Positions 19,472 to 28,648 are shown, counted from the first letter of the stretch. The stretch: 64,000 nucleotides of DNA from Glutamicibacter creatinolyticus (GCF_006094275.1 NZ_CP034412.1:1178001-1242000); one strand, 5' to 3'. A program made the numbers and translations. The notes: generated from the letters alone by a model not told the origin.

Positions 19472-20379
19472 TGAGCGAACAGAATATCCCCTCGGCCCGC
19501 GGGGCCGTGGATTTGACCGACCTGGCCGCCGCGGCCCAGCAGGCCGAGCAGATCCCGGCCGACGCCGCCGGTAGCTGGACCACCCAGCTCGATGAGGCCG
19601 GGTTCCAGCAGTTCGTGGGCCTGTCCCAGCAGGTCCCGGCGCTGGTGTCGCTGGGCGCCGCGCGCCTGGCCGCCTCGGTGGAGCTGGACAAGATCCTGGG
19701 CACCCTGGTGGACCGCCAGGGTGGGAAGATGGTGCTGGGCGTGGTGGATGCCGAGGCGCACCCGCAGATCGCCCAGGCCTTCCAGGTCCAGCAGATCCCG
19801 ATGGTGGTCGCGCTGGTCAAGGGCCAGCCGGTTCCGCTGTTCCAGGGCACCGCCCCGGCCGAGCAGATCGAGCAGGTCCTGGCCCAGCTGCTGGAGCTGG
19901 CCGCACAGCAGGGGATGGGCGGAACCGTGCCGCCGTTCGGCGCCGCGGGCACCGAGGAGCGGGCGCTGCCGCCGCTGCACCAGAAGGCCATGGACGCGAT
20001 CGACGCGGGGGACTTCGCCGCCGCGGAGGCCGCCTACACCGAGGCGCTGAACGAGAAGCCCAACGACCACGAGGCGCAGGTGGGCCTGTACCAGGTGCGC
20101 CTGCTCTCGCGCACCCAGGGCAAGGACCTGAACCAGGTGCGCCAGGCCGCGGCCCAGTCCCCGGATGACATCAACGCCCAGCTGGAGGTGGCGGACATGG
20201 ATGTGGCCGGCGGGCACGTGGAGGACGCCTTCTCCCGGCTGGTGAACCTGATTTCCCGGCTGCACGACGAGGACCGCGAACGGGTCCGGCGCCGGCTGAT
20301 CGAGCTGTACGCCGTGGTGGGCAACAGCGACCCGCGGGTCGCCGCCTCCCGCCAGAAGCTGGCCCGCGTGCTCTTCTAG
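19471..20379 (+). CDS. Thioredoxin-like/TPR protein without redox cysteines (CnoX-like)
   Basis: A 302-residue cytoplasmic protein: an N-terminal thioredoxin fold (about 30-145) followed by TPR-like helices (about 165-300), the layout of YbbN/CnoX co-chaperones. Where thioredoxins have WCxxC, this protein has LVSLGAARLAAS, so there is no catalytic cysteine pair; the cis-Pro segment QQIPMVVALVKG is kept. It is therefore probably a binding or holdase module rather than an oxidoreductase. The ATG overlaps the stop of the membrane protein gene. A terminator follows. Confidence 0.85.
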   Translation: MSEQNIPSARGAVDLTDLAAAAQQAEQIPADAAGSWTTQLDEAGFQQFVGLSQQVPALVSLGAARLAASVELDKILGTLVDRQGGKMVLGVVDAEAHPQIAQAFQVQQIPMVVALVKGQPVPLFQGTAPAEQIEQVLAQLLELAAQQGMGGTVPPFGAAGTEERALPPLHQKAMDAIDAGDFAAAEAAYTEALNEKPNDHEAQVGLYQVRLLSRTQGKDLNQVRQAAAQSPDDINAQLEVADMDVAGGHVEDAFSRLVNLISRLHDEDRERVRRRLIELYAVVGNSDPRVAASRQKLARVLF

Positions 20380-20399
20380 ACCACCGCTTCACGCCGCGG

Positions 20400-20457
20400 C
20401 GACGCCAGCGGGCAGGAAACCTCATCCCATCGGAGGGGTTTTTGCCCGCTGGCGTCG
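20400..20457 (+). terminator. Hairpin terminator after the thioredoxin-like gene
   Basis: A 14-bp perfect stem (20401-20414 with 20443-20456, extended by a C-G pair) enclosing an inner AAACCTC/GAGGGGTTT pairing. The T-run TTTTT lies on the 3' arm rather than after it. It separates this transcription unit from the ABC transporter genes. Confidence 0.65.
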
Positions 20458-20514
20458 TGGTTTAACTCCAAAGGATGATCCGCCCGAGGTGGGGCCATTG
20501 ATAATCTCGGGTAC

Positions 20515-21279
20515 ATGAGTATCCCCGCACTGAGCATCAGATCGCTGGCCAAGCAGTTTGGCCCCAAGGTGGCGGTCAACGACGTCAGCCTGGACGTCCC
20601 GGCCGGTTCCTTCTTTGGACTGGTCGGCCCGAACGGCGCCGGCAAGACCACCATGCTGTCCATGGCCACCGGGCTGCTGCGCCCGGATGCCGGCAGCGCT
20701 GCGGTGCACGGGGTGGACGTGTGGGCCCAGCCGCGCGAGGCGAAGTCGATGATGGGGGTGCTGGCCGACGGGGTGCGCCAGTTCGACCGGCTCACCGGAC
20801 GCCAGCTGGTCACCTATTCGGGGCTGCTGCGCGGGATGGAGCGCGAGGAGGTCACCACCCGCACCGAGGACCTGCTGCGGGTCATGGACCTGGTCAACGA
20901 CGGGGACAAGCTGGTGGTGGACTACTCCGCGGGGATGACCAAGAAGATCTCGCTGGCCACCGCGATGATCCACTCGCCGAAGCTGCTGGTGCTCGATGAG
21001 CCCTTCGAGGCGGTGGACCCGGTCTCGGCGGCGAACATCCGCGACATCCTGAACGAATACGTGAAGTTCGGCGGCACCGTGATCGTCTCCTCCCACGTGA
21101 TGGACCTGGTGCAGCGCATGTGCTCGCACGTGGCCGTGATCGCCGACGGGGTGCTGCGCGCCTCGGGCACCGTGGATGAGGTGCGCGGCGGGATGAGCCT
21201 GGAGGAGCGCTTCGTGGACCTGGTCGGCGGACGGGCACAGGGCGGAGGGCTGTCGTGGTTGCGCACATCCTCAAACTGA
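20515..21279 (+). CDS. ABC transporter ATP-binding protein
   Basis: A 254-residue ABC ATPase with Walker A GPNGAGKT near residue 40, a slightly degenerate signature YSAGMTKKISLA and Walker B LLVLDEPFEAVDP. It is of the CcmA/NatA type that pairs with a separate large permease. GATAAT at 20500-20505 lies nine bases before the ATG, indicating a leaderless transcript. The last 25 nt overlap the following permease gene, a tight pair. Substrate unknown; drug, lipid or peptide export are all possible. Confidence 0.92.
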   Translation: MSIPALSIRSLAKQFGPKVAVNDVSLDVPAGSFFGLVGPNGAGKTTMLSMATGLLRPDAGSAAVHGVDVWAQPREAKSMMGVLADGVRQFDRLTGRQLVTYSGLLRGMEREEVTTRTEDLLRVMDLVNDGDKLVVDYSAGMTKKISLATAMIHSPKLLVLDEPFEAVDPVSAANIRDILNEYVKFGGTVIVSSHVMDLVQRMCSHVAVIADGVLRASGTVDEVRGGMSLEERFVDLVGGRAQGGGLSWLRTSSN

Positions 21280-22817
21280 AGCTGACCCTGCTGCGCAACG
21301 GTTTCCGGCGCAGCACCTGGCAGCTGGTCGGAGTGATCATCGGTACGCTCTACGCCCTGGGCGTGGTGGCGATGCTGATCCTGGCCGCCTGGTTCTCCGC
21401 GGACCTGCAGTGGCTGAGCTACATTTCCATCCTGGCCAGCTCGCTGGTGGTGATCGGCTGGGCGATTGTCCCGCCGCTGCTGACCGGCGTGGACCTGACC
21501 CTGGAGCCGCAGCGCTTCGTGCACTTTGGCATTGAGCCCAAGACGCTGGGCCGGGCGCTGGTGCTGGCCGGGTTCGTCTCCATCCCGGCGCTGATCACGG
21601 TGCTGGCGATGGCCGGGTTCAGCGTGCTGTGGCGCCTGGATCCGGGTGTGCTGCTGCTGGCGCTGGTGGCGAACCTGGGCACCGCGGTGCTGGCGGTGTT
21701 CGGCTGCCAGTACCTGACCATCCAGGCCACCGCGCTGCGCTCCAAGCGCCGCTTCCGCGAGGCCACGTTCCTGATCTTCTTCCTGCTGCTGGTGAGCCTG
21801 GGGCCGATCATCGGGATGCTCACCGAGGCGGCGACCAGCGCCCTTGACTGGATCGACCCGGTCGCCACGGTGTTGGCCTACACCCCGTTCGGCACCCTGG
21901 GCGCGGTCGCCCCGGCCGCCGCCGAGGGCGCGTGGCTGGCCGCGATCGGCCACCTGCTCTACGGCCTGGTGTGCCTGGCGGTGCTCTACTGGCTGCTGCT
22001 GCGGGCCACCGCGAACGCCGTGGTCACCGCGCCGGCCCCGCAACGCGCCGCCTCGGCCAAGGGGCTGGGCCCCTTCAAGTGGATGCCGCCCACCCCGTGG
22101 GGTGCGGTCGCCGCCCGGGCGCTGGTGTATTGGCTGAAGGACCCGCGCTACGCGATCGGCGTGCTGATGGTCCCGGTGCTGCCGGTGATCTTCTACTTCG
22201 CCGGCTCCCAGTCCGGCAGCTACGCGATGATGTTCCTGCTCGGCCCGATCTTCGGGATCCTGATGGGCTTTTCCATCTCCGCCGACGTCTCCTACGACAA
22301 CACCGCGTTCTCCCTGCACGTGCTCACCGGGGTGCGGGGCCGCGATGACCGGATCGGGCGCATGCTCGCCTGCCTGCTGGTGGGCCTGGTGCCGGTGCTG
22401 CTCGGGGCGATCCTGCCCGGGGCGCTGACCAACCAGTACTGGCGCATCCCGGCCGATGTGGGCCTCTCGCTCGGTGCGCTGCTGGTGGCCCTGGCGATCT
22501 CCTCGGTGGTCTCGGCCCGCTACACCTACGCGGTCCCGTTGCCGGGGGAGAACCCGATGAAGACCCCGCCGGGCAACGGGGTGCGCGTGGCGCTGACCCA
22601 GCTGCTGACCTTTGGCGGGATGGGGCTGCTCTTGCTGCCGCTGGTGATCCCGTACCTGTTTGCGATCTTCGGCCGTATCCAGCCGCTGGGCTGGGTGACC
22701 CTGGCCGGCGCATTCGTCTACGGCGGGATCCTGCTGTTGATCGGTGTGCGGGTGGGCGGCAAGTGGATGGATGCCCGCCTGCCGGAGCTGATGCAGGCGG
22801 TGCTGCTGAACAAGTAG
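21255..22817 (+). CDS. ABC transporter permease
   Basis: A 520-residue membrane protein with about 12 hydrophobic segments and a short basic N-terminus (VAHILKLKLTLLRNGFRR). It overlaps the ATPase gene by 25 nt and is clearly its partner. The GTG start follows the ribosome binding site AGGGCGGAGGG. The architecture fits the large transporter permeases of actinobacterial two-gene exporters; no motif indicates the substrate. Confidence 0.88.
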   Translation: MVAHILKLKLTLLRNGFRRSTWQLVGVIIGTLYALGVVAMLILAAWFSADLQWLSYISILASSLVVIGWAIVPPLLTGVDLTLEPQRFVHFGIEPKTLGRALVLAGFVSIPALITVLAMAGFSVLWRLDPGVLLLALVANLGTAVLAVFGCQYLTIQATALRSKRRFREATFLIFFLLLVSLGPIIGMLTEAATSALDWIDPVATVLAYTPFGTLGAVAPAAAEGAWLAAIGHLLYGLVCLAVLYWLLLRATANAVVTAPAPQRAASAKGLGPFKWMPPTPWGAVAARALVYWLKDPRYAIGVLMVPVLPVIFYFAGSQSGSYAMMFLLGPIFGILMGFSISADVSYDNTAFSLHVLTGVRGRDDRIGRMLACLLVGLVPVLLGAILPGALTNQYWRIPADVGLSLGALLVALAISSVVSARYTYAVPLPGENPMKTPPGNGVRVALTQLLTFGGMGLLLLPLVIPYLFAIFGRIQPLGWVTLAGAFVYGGILLLIGVRVGGKWMDARLPELMQAVLLNK

Positions 22818-22846
22818 CGGCCTTGACGGCCATGGCGCCTCACCCA

Positions 22847-22900
22847 AGCCCCGGGCCGCCGGTGCTGGATCATCTCCAGCACCCGGCTACCGGGGCTTTG
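22847..22900 (+). terminator. Nested hairpin terminator after the ABC transporter
   Basis: Outer arms AGCCCCGG (22847-22854) and CCGGGGCT (22890-22897) enclose an inner stem GGTGCTGGA/TCCAGCACC, followed by TTTG. A standard Rho-independent type structure, with a weak T-run. Confidence 0.7.
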
Positions 22901-23078
22901 CCATGTCCGCAACCCCCTGCCGGTGCCCGGAACTTCACACGGTGTTCAAAGCCATCCGCGGTGCCCTGAAAGTCGGCAGGTCAGCCCGCTAATCGAGCGG
23001 ATTCCCGGGGCTGCGGCGGACCGCTTGGGCGTGCTGTGGGGGCTTGGGTGGAGCGCGAAAAGTACTAGACTGGATGCC

Positions 23079-23333
23079 ATGGTTGAAGAGTCACAAGAAA
23101 CCCGCGGCGGAACAGCAACAATCGAGCGGACCGAGACGCAGCAGAACGTTGAGGCCGGCGATCACGAGCGCTTCGCACACTATGTGCGCAAGGAAAAGAT
23201 CATGGAATCGGCCCTGTCCGGGGAACCGGTGATCGCCCTGTGCGGCAAGGTCTGGACTCCCGGCCGCGACCCCAAGAAGTTCCCGGTCTGCCCGGAGTGC
23301 AAGGAAATCTACGAATCCATGCAGGGCGACTAA
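23079..23333 (+). CDS. DUF3039 family protein
   Basis: An 84-residue protein of the actinobacterial DUF3039 family. After an acidic, polar N-terminus (1-30) comes HYVRKEKIMESALSGEPV, ALCGKVWTP, and FPVCPECKEIYESM; the single Cys plus CxxC suggests a small zinc ribbon. TAGACT at 23066-23071 stands seven bases before the ATG with no ribosome binding site, so the mRNA is probably leaderless. It lies upstream of the helicase gene, a frequent neighbour in related genomes. Function unknown. Confidence 0.8.
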   Translation: MVEESQETRGGTATIERTETQQNVEAGDHERFAHYVRKEKIMESALSGEPVIALCGKVWTPGRDPKKFPVCPECKEIYESMQGD

Positions 23334-23407
23334 CCGACCCTGCCTTCACGCCCGGCAGCCGCACGGCTGCTGGGCATAGATTCGTGGTCCGCGCCGGGAG
23401 AGGATAG

Positions 23408-25174
23408 ATGACCGACACACTTTTCGACATTGGTGACAAGCTTCCGCTGGAAGACAAGCTGCCGGTGGCATATCCGGAACGCGCGGCCTGGGGCACCGGG
23501 CCGAAGCTGCGCGCCTGGCAGGCCGAGGCGCTCGCCCTCTACTTCGACACCGAACCCAAGGACTTCCTGGCGGTGGCGACCCCCGGCGCCGGTAAGACCA
23601 CGTTCGCGCTGCGCCTGGCCAAGGTGCTGGTGGACTCCAAGAAGATCAACCGGATGATCGTGGTCGCGCCCACCGACCACCTGAAGAAGCAGTGGGCCGA
23701 CGCGGCCGGCCGTGTCGGGCTGGCGCTGGACCCGAACTACAAGAACTCCGATGGCCGCCATGGCGATCACTACCTCGGGGTCGTGGTCACCTACGCGCAG
23801 GTCGCCCAGAAGCCGGCCGTGCACCGGGCCAAGACCGAGGACGCGCGCACCTTGGTGATCATGGACGAGGTCCACCACGCCGGTGACGCCCTGTCCTGGG
23901 GCGATGGCATCCGCGAGGCCTTCGAGCCGGCCACCCGCCGCCTGGCGCTGACCGGTACCCCGTTCCGTTCGGACACCGCCCCGATCCCGTTCGTGCAGTA
24001 CACCGACGAGGGGGACGGGATCCGCCGCTCCAAGGCCGACTACACCTACGGCTACGGCAACGCCCTGACCGACCACGTGGTGCGCCCGGTGCTGTTCATG
24101 GCCTACTCGGGCAACATGCGCTGGCGCACCGCCGCCGGCGAGGAAATGGAGGCCCAGCTCGGTGCCGGGGCCACCAAGGACATCACCGCCCACGCCTGGC
24201 GCACGGCGCTGGACCCGGCGGGGGACTGGATCCCCTCGGTGCTGCGCGCCGCTGACCGCCGCCTGTCCGAGGTGCGGCGCACCGTGAAGGACGCCGGCGG
24301 GCTGGTGATCGCCACCGACATCGATGACGCCAAGGCCTACGCCCAGCAGCTGGAGGCAATCTGCGGGCAGAAGGTCACCACGATCCTCTCCGATGACCCC
24401 ACCGCCTCGCAGAAGATCGATGAGTTCTCCGAAGGAGACTCACGCTGGATGGTGGCGGTGCGCATGGTGTCCGAGGGCGTGGACGTGCCCCGGCTGTGCG
24501 TGGGCGTGTACGCCACCTCAACCTCGACCCCGCTGTTCTTCGCCCAGGCCGTCGGCCGCTTCATGCGAAGCCGCAAGCGCGGTGAAGTGGCCAGCGTGTT
24601 CCTGCCCTCCGTGCCGATCCTGATGGCCCTGGCCAATGAGATGGAGGTCGAACGCGACCACGCGCTGGACCGCGAAGGCTCCAAGGTGGAGGACGGGCTG
24701 GATGACGCGGCCCTGGAGGAAGCCAACCGTGAGGAGAAGGCCAGCGACGAGCTGGTGCGCAACAAGTTTGAGGCGCTGAACTCCCAGGCCTCGTTCGACC
24801 GTGTCCTCTTTGACGGCGGCGAGTTCGGCACCGGCGCGGACATCGGCAGCGATGAGGAGCTCGGCTTCCTGGGGATCCCCGGGCTGCTGGAGCCCGAACA
24901 GGTCTCGGCGCTGCTGCGCGAACAGCAGAGCAAGCAGATCAAGGGCGGGGCCTCCAAACCCGCCCCGGTTTCCGACCACCGCCAGCTGATGGACCTGCGC
25001 AGCCAGCTGTCCAAGAACGTTTCGGCGTGGGCGGCGCGCACCGGCACCCCGCACGCGCAGATCCACACGAAGCTGCGCAGCGTGTGCGGTGGCCCGGCCG
25101 TGCCGCAGGCCAACGCGGACCAGCTGCGCGCCCGCATTGAGAAGCTGCAGGACTGGTTCGTCGGGCGCAAGTAG
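23408..25174 (+). CDS. DEAD/DEAH box helicase
   Basis: A 588-residue superfamily 2 helicase. Motif I ATPGAGKT is at residues 57-64, followed by motif Ia VVAPTDHLKKQW, motif II DEVHH, motif III ALTGTPFRS, and in the second RecA domain VRMVSEGVDVPRLCVGVY and motif VI QAVGRFMRSRKRGE. The C-terminal 170 residues are helical and charged, without a recognised accessory domain. It is the actinobacterial single-protein helicase often seen beside DUF3039; its cellular role is not established. GGAGAGG precedes the ATG. Confidence 0.9.
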   Translation: MTDTLFDIGDKLPLEDKLPVAYPERAAWGTGPKLRAWQAEALALYFDTEPKDFLAVATPGAGKTTFALRLAKVLVDSKKINRMIVVAPTDHLKKQWADAAGRVGLALDPNYKNSDGRHGDHYLGVVVTYAQVAQKPAVHRAKTEDARTLVIMDEVHHAGDALSWGDGIREAFEPATRRLALTGTPFRSDTAPIPFVQYTDEGDGIRRSKADYTYGYGNALTDHVVRPVLFMAYSGNMRWRTAAGEEMEAQLGAGATKDITAHAWRTALDPAGDWIPSVLRAADRRLSEVRRTVKDAGGLVIATDIDDAKAYAQQLEAICGQKVTTILSDDPTASQKIDEFSEGDSRWMVAVRMVSEGVDVPRLCVGVYATSTSTPLFFAQAVGRFMRSRKRGEVASVFLPSVPILMALANEMEVERDHALDREGSKVEDGLDDAALEEANREEKASDELVRNKFEALNSQASFDRVLFDGGEFGTGADIGSDEELGFLGIPGLLEPEQVSALLREQQSKQIKGGASKPAPVSDHRQLMDLRSQLSKNVSAWAARTGTPHAQIHTKLRSVCGGPAVPQANADQLRARIEKLQDWFVGRK

Positions 25175-25222
25175 CCAGCGGTGACCGCAGTCCCGGTAGG
25201 AGCGGAACGCCGCAACCAAACC

Positions 25223-25260
25223 AAAGAGGAAGAGGCCGCCACGGCAGCCTCTTCCTCTTT
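25223..25260. terminator. Bidirectional terminator, helicase / pncA
   Basis: Perfect 14-bp arms AAAGAGGAAGAGGC (25223-25236) and the complement (25247-25260) around a 10-base loop. The stem ends in TTT on one strand and, read the other way, also in TTT. It sits between convergent genes and can serve both. Confidence 0.8.
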
Positions 25261-25287
25261 GACAATGCCCGTGTTCGGACCCGGTTT

Positions 25288-25881
25288 CTAGCCCAGGGTC
25301 AGGACGGTGACCCCGGATTCACGCAGTTCACTGTAAAGGCTCGGCAGGTTCTCGGGGGAGACCGCCGCGGTCAGCGGGGTGATCACGGTGGTGGCAAAGC
25401 CGGCCTTGGCCGCATCCAGCGCGGTGGCGCGCACGCAGTGGTCGGTGGCGATGCCCACCACGTCCACCGCGGTCACCTGCCGCTGCTTTAGCCAGTCCTC
25501 CAGCAGCGGACCGGATTCGTCCTCCAGATCCGCGGCCGGATTCAGCAGCCGGGCCTCGAAGCCCGAATAGCCATCCGAATACCGGCCCTTGGCGAAGTGG
25601 CCGTCCACCCCCAGGTCGGCGATCTGTGGATGCAGGGCGGCCCCGGGAGTCCCGGCCACGCAGTGCACCGGCCAGGTGTCCACGTAGTTCGGGTTCTTAG
25701 AGAAATGCCGGCCCGGATCGATGTGCCAGTCCTGGGTGGTGGCGATCGCGGTGTAGGAGTCGCGGCGTTCGGCCACATCCGCGGCAATGGCCGAGGCAAC
25801 GGCATTGCCGCCCTTCACGCCCAGCGGGCCGCCTTCGCAGAAGTCCGGTTGTACGTCAATGATCAGCAGTGCGCGGGACAT
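25288..25881 (-). CDS. pncA: Nicotinamidase
   Basis: A 197-residue isochorismatase-fold hydrolase that converts nicotinamide to nicotinate for NAD salvage. The catalytic triad is visible: Asp9 (IDVQPDFC), Lys98 (HFAKGRYSD) and Cys149 (GIATDHCVRAT). The metal-binding set Asp51, His53 and His59 is also present (DWHIDPGRHF). The gene starts 8 nt after the pncB stop on the same strand, so the two form an operon in pathway order. In mycobacteria this enzyme activates pyrazinamide. Confidence 0.95.
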   Translation of the reverse strand: MSRALLIIDVQPDFCEGGPLGVKGGNAVASAIAADVAERRDSYTAIATTQDWHIDPGRHFSKNPNYVDTWPVHCVAGTPGAALHPQIADLGVDGHFAKGRYSDGYSGFEARLLNPAADLEDESGPLLEDWLKQRQVTAVDVVGIATDHCVRATALDAAKAGFATTVITPLTAAVSPENLPSLYSELRESGVTVLTLG

Positions 25882-25889
25882 AGTGCTTC

Positions 25890-27188
25890 CTATTCATTCA
25901 CGAGGATCGTGGGGATCACCGGTTCACCGCGCTGCAGTTTGCGGGCGATGCCTGGCATCTCCTGGATCGAGGCGTGGTGCCGCTGGCGGGCCAGCTGCAC
26001 GCCGGAGGCTGAGACATACTTTTCGTCAATCTCACCATGCGTGACCAGCGGGACGGTTAGCAAGCGTTCCGGGCCTTCGGTGGTGTGTTCACCCAGTACA
26101 ACGATCTCGTTGACCGCACGGTTCCGCTCATTGAGCTGACGCACGCCGCTCTTGCGTCCGCCGGTGCTGGCCTTGTTGGTGGCGGCCTTGGCCACCGGGA
26201 TCCATTCGCCGGAGGTGTCCTGACGGGCCACCAGCTTGTAGACCATGGAGGCGGTGGGGTGCCCGGAACCGGTGACCAGTGCGGTGCCCACCCCGTAGGA
26301 GTCCACCGGGGCGCTGGCCAGGGCGGCGATCGCGTACTCGTCCAGGTCGCTGGTCACGGTGATCTTGGTGTTCCAGTTGCCCAGGTCATCGAGCAGCTCG
26401 CGCACCCAGGTGGCCTGTTGGACCAGGTCCCCGGAGTCCAGCCGGACCGCACCCAGTTCGGCGCCGGCGACCTCCACCGCGGTGCGCACGCCCTGCTCGA
26501 CGTCGTAGGTGTCCACCAGCAGCGTGGTGTCCACGCCCAGGGCATCGACCTGTGCCTGGAACGCCTCGCGTTCGCTTTCATGCAGCAGGGTGAAGGAGTG
26601 GGCGCTGGTGCCCACGGTCGGGATGTCGTAGCGGGCCCCGGCCTCCAGGTTGGAGGTGGAGTCAAACCCGGCGATGGCGGCGGCGCGCGCCGCGGCCACG
26701 GCGGCCTCCTCGTGGGTGCGCCGCGAGCCCATCTCGATGCAGGGGCGCTCGCCGGCGGCGGCGATCATGCGAGAGGCGGCGGAGGCGATGGCCGAATCGT
26801 GGTTCAGCGTGGAGAGCACGAAGGTCTCGATGACGCAGGCCTCGGCGAACGTGGACTCCACGGTCAGCAGCGGCGAGTTGGGGAAATAGAGCTCACCTTC
26901 GGCGTAGCCGGTGATGTTGCCGGTGAACTTGAAGTTCTCCAGGTAGTCCAGGGTCTCCTTGTTCACGACCTTGTTGTCGGACAGGAACTTCAGCTGTTCG
27001 TCCTCGAAGCGGAAGTTCGCCAGCCCCTCCAGCAGCCGGCCGGTGCCGGCGACCACTCCGTAGCGACGTCCATCCGGCAGGCGGCGGGCGAAGGCCTCGA
27101 ACACGCTGGGACGGTGCGCGGCCCCGGACGCCAGTGAGGCCTGCAGCATGGTCAGCTCATAGTGGTCGGTAAAGAGGCTGGTGAGCAT
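25890..27188 (-). CDS. pncB: Nicotinate phosphoribosyltransferase
   Basis: A 432-residue enzyme making nicotinate mononucleotide from nicotinate, PRPP and ATP. The N-terminus MLTSLFTDHYELTMLQ and the blocks GSRRTHEEAAVAAARAA and RLDSGDLVQQ are characteristic. The ATG at 27188 has AGGAG seven bases upstream; the frame stays open further upstream but without family similarity. It is the first gene of the pncB-pncA salvage operon. Confidence 0.95.
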   Translation of the reverse strand: MLTSLFTDHYELTMLQASLASGAAHRPSVFEAFARRLPDGRRYGVVAGTGRLLEGLANFRFEDEQLKFLSDNKVVNKETLDYLENFKFTGNITGYAEGELYFPNSPLLTVESTFAEACVIETFVLSTLNHDSAIASAASRMIAAAGERPCIEMGSRRTHEEAAVAAARAAAIAGFDSTSNLEAGARYDIPTVGTSAHSFTLLHESEREAFQAQVDALGVDTTLLVDTYDVEQGVRTAVEVAGAELGAVRLDSGDLVQQATWVRELLDDLGNWNTKITVTSDLDEYAIAALASAPVDSYGVGTALVTGSGHPTASMVYKLVARQDTSGEWIPVAKAATNKASTGGRKSGVRQLNERNRAVNEIVVLGEHTTEGPERLLTVPLVTHGEIDEKYVSASGVQLARQRHHASIQEMPGIARKLQRGEPVIPTILVNE

Positions 27189-27619
27189 GCGGTGCTCCTG
27201 TGTAGTCGGGGACAAACCAAGACTTACTGTATCCCGCTTCAAACCGTGGTGAGACATCACCCCGGTGCCAGGTGCGGGCGAGTCCCGGACACGCCGGCGC
27301 ATTGCCCTGCACTGGATTCGCCTGAGTCGGTTCCGTTGCCGGGTTCCAGCAAGAGAGGCACGGAAATGGGAGTCGAGTGGGCCAGCACCAGCGTCTATGG
27401 GGCTGGGGCCGGCCCGGGGACGGCGGAGCCGTAGAGCCTGCTGTTCGGGCTTGAAGTCGCCATGTCGCGCTGGTATTTTCAGCAAAAAGCGGGGTTCGGA
27501 TGATGCGGACCGGTGAAGCGGCCGGGAGCTGTACGCGGTGCGCGTCTGCGGCGCGGGCACCAACCGTGCGGATCCGGCATCTCAGGGGCACCCCTGAGAC
27601 GATCGACAACGAGAAACGA
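27189..27619. promoter_or_regulatory. Divergent intergenic region with a perfect dyad
   Basis: A 431-nt region between pncB and the GGDEF gene. Next to the GGDEF start lies a perfect 9-bp inverted repeat with a two-base spacer (27580-27588 with 27591-27599, TCTCAGGGG and complement). It ends 20 nt before the chosen GTG, so it could be an operator or a leader hairpin. The pncB ribosome binding site (AGGAG) is visible. The rest shows no gene or repeat that I can support. Confidence 0.4.
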
Positions 27620-28648
27620 GTGGCAAGCGTGTACGAATCTGGCACCGGTGAAGGCTCCCTGTCACAGGACGCACTCCTTGGAAATGCGAAGGGTGCACCG
27701 CGGCTGGCCGCGCAGCGCAGGGAGGTCAACGGTGCCCACAGTTTCTCCCAGGCCGCGCAGCGCGTGGTGGACTACCTGAACCACCACACCCCTTTAACTG
27801 ATTGGTCGGTCTCGCGGATCACCGACGGGTACCAGGTGCACCTGCACGTTCACCATGATCACCTGATCAACGTGGGGGACCGGATGGACTGGGGCGAAAC
27901 CTTTTGTCGGCGCATGGCGGCGGGCGCCGCACACGTGGTCCCCGACGCCAAGACCCACCCGCAGTATGCGGATTTGCAGGTTGCCCGCAAGATCGGGGCG
28001 TATGCCGGCTATACGATCGGTGATGACAATGGACAGCCCTTCGGCGTGCTGTGCGGGGTGCGCAGCCAACCGCTGGAGGCTGACGAGTCCGTGGACGAGG
28101 AACTGCTCAAGGTCTTCAGTGACCTGCTTTCCTCCCAGCTGGAACTCTCCCGCGGCTTTGACCGGGACCGGCGGGCCCTGGAAATCGCGAAGGCACAGGC
28201 ACACCGCGATGCCCTGACCGACTTGCTGAACCGTCGCGGCTGGGACGCGATTCTTGCCGACGCCCAGGCACGGGTCAACGCCTTTGGGGATCTGGTCGCC
28301 GTGGCCGTGCTCGACATTGACGGATTGAAGGCCCTGAACGATTCGCAGGGTCACACGGCGGGGGATCAGTTGATCCAACGCGCGGCCCGGGCCCTGCGCG
28401 ACGCCTCCTCGCGCTCCCACCGGATTGCGCGCTACGGGGGAGATGAGTTCGTCATCCTGGCCAACGGGATCCCTTCCGCGCGGCTGGAGCAGCATTTCGC
28501 CGTGTTCCGCCAGGCTTTGGAAACGGCCGGGGTTGCGGCGTCGCTTGGCTACGCCGCCTCGGTGCCCGGGGATTGCTCGGTGCAGCAGGCATTCATGGAA
28601 GCCGACCGGCAAATGTACCTGGACAAGCAGCGCCGCCGGGCCCGATAA
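27620..28648 (+). CDS. Diguanylate cyclase (GAF-like plus GGDEF)
   Basis: About 342 residues: an N-terminal sensory region of roughly 170 residues that resembles a GAF domain, a short helical linker, and a GGDEF domain with an intact active site RYGGDEFV and the substrate segment DALTDLLNRRGWD. It should make cyclic di-GMP from two GTP. The RxxD inhibitory site normally five residues upstream of the GGDEF motif is missing (SHRIAR), so product inhibition is unlikely. The start is uncertain: GTG 27620 and GTG 27629 are both possible. No membrane helix. Confidence 0.8.
   Translation: MASVYESGTGEGSLSQDALLGNAKGAPRLAAQRREVNGAHSFSQAAQRVVDYLNHHTPLTDWSVSRITDGYQVHLHVHHDHLINVGDRMDWGETFCRRMAAGAAHVVPDAKTHPQYADLQVARKIGAYAGYTIGDDNGQPFGVLCGVRSQPLEADESVDEELLKVFSDLLSSQLELSRGFDRDRRALEIAKAQAHRDALTDLLNRRGWDAILADAQARVNAFGDLVAVAVLDIDGLKALNDSQGHTAGDQLIQRAARALRDASSRSHRIARYGGDEFVILANGIPSARLEQHFAVFRQALETAGVAASLGYAASVPGDCSVQQAFMEADRQMYLDKQRRRAR

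Noticed and set aside
20922-22847. A 641-codon open frame on the minus strand over the ABC transporter genes
   Set aside because: Composition is dominated by His, Gln, Arg and Gly, typical of a shadow frame, and the opposite strand encodes a clear ABC ATPase and permease.
27189-27563. N-terminal extension of PncB
   Set aside because: The known N-terminus begins at MLTSLFTDHYELT with AGGAG upstream; the extra 125 codons look like non-coding DNA.
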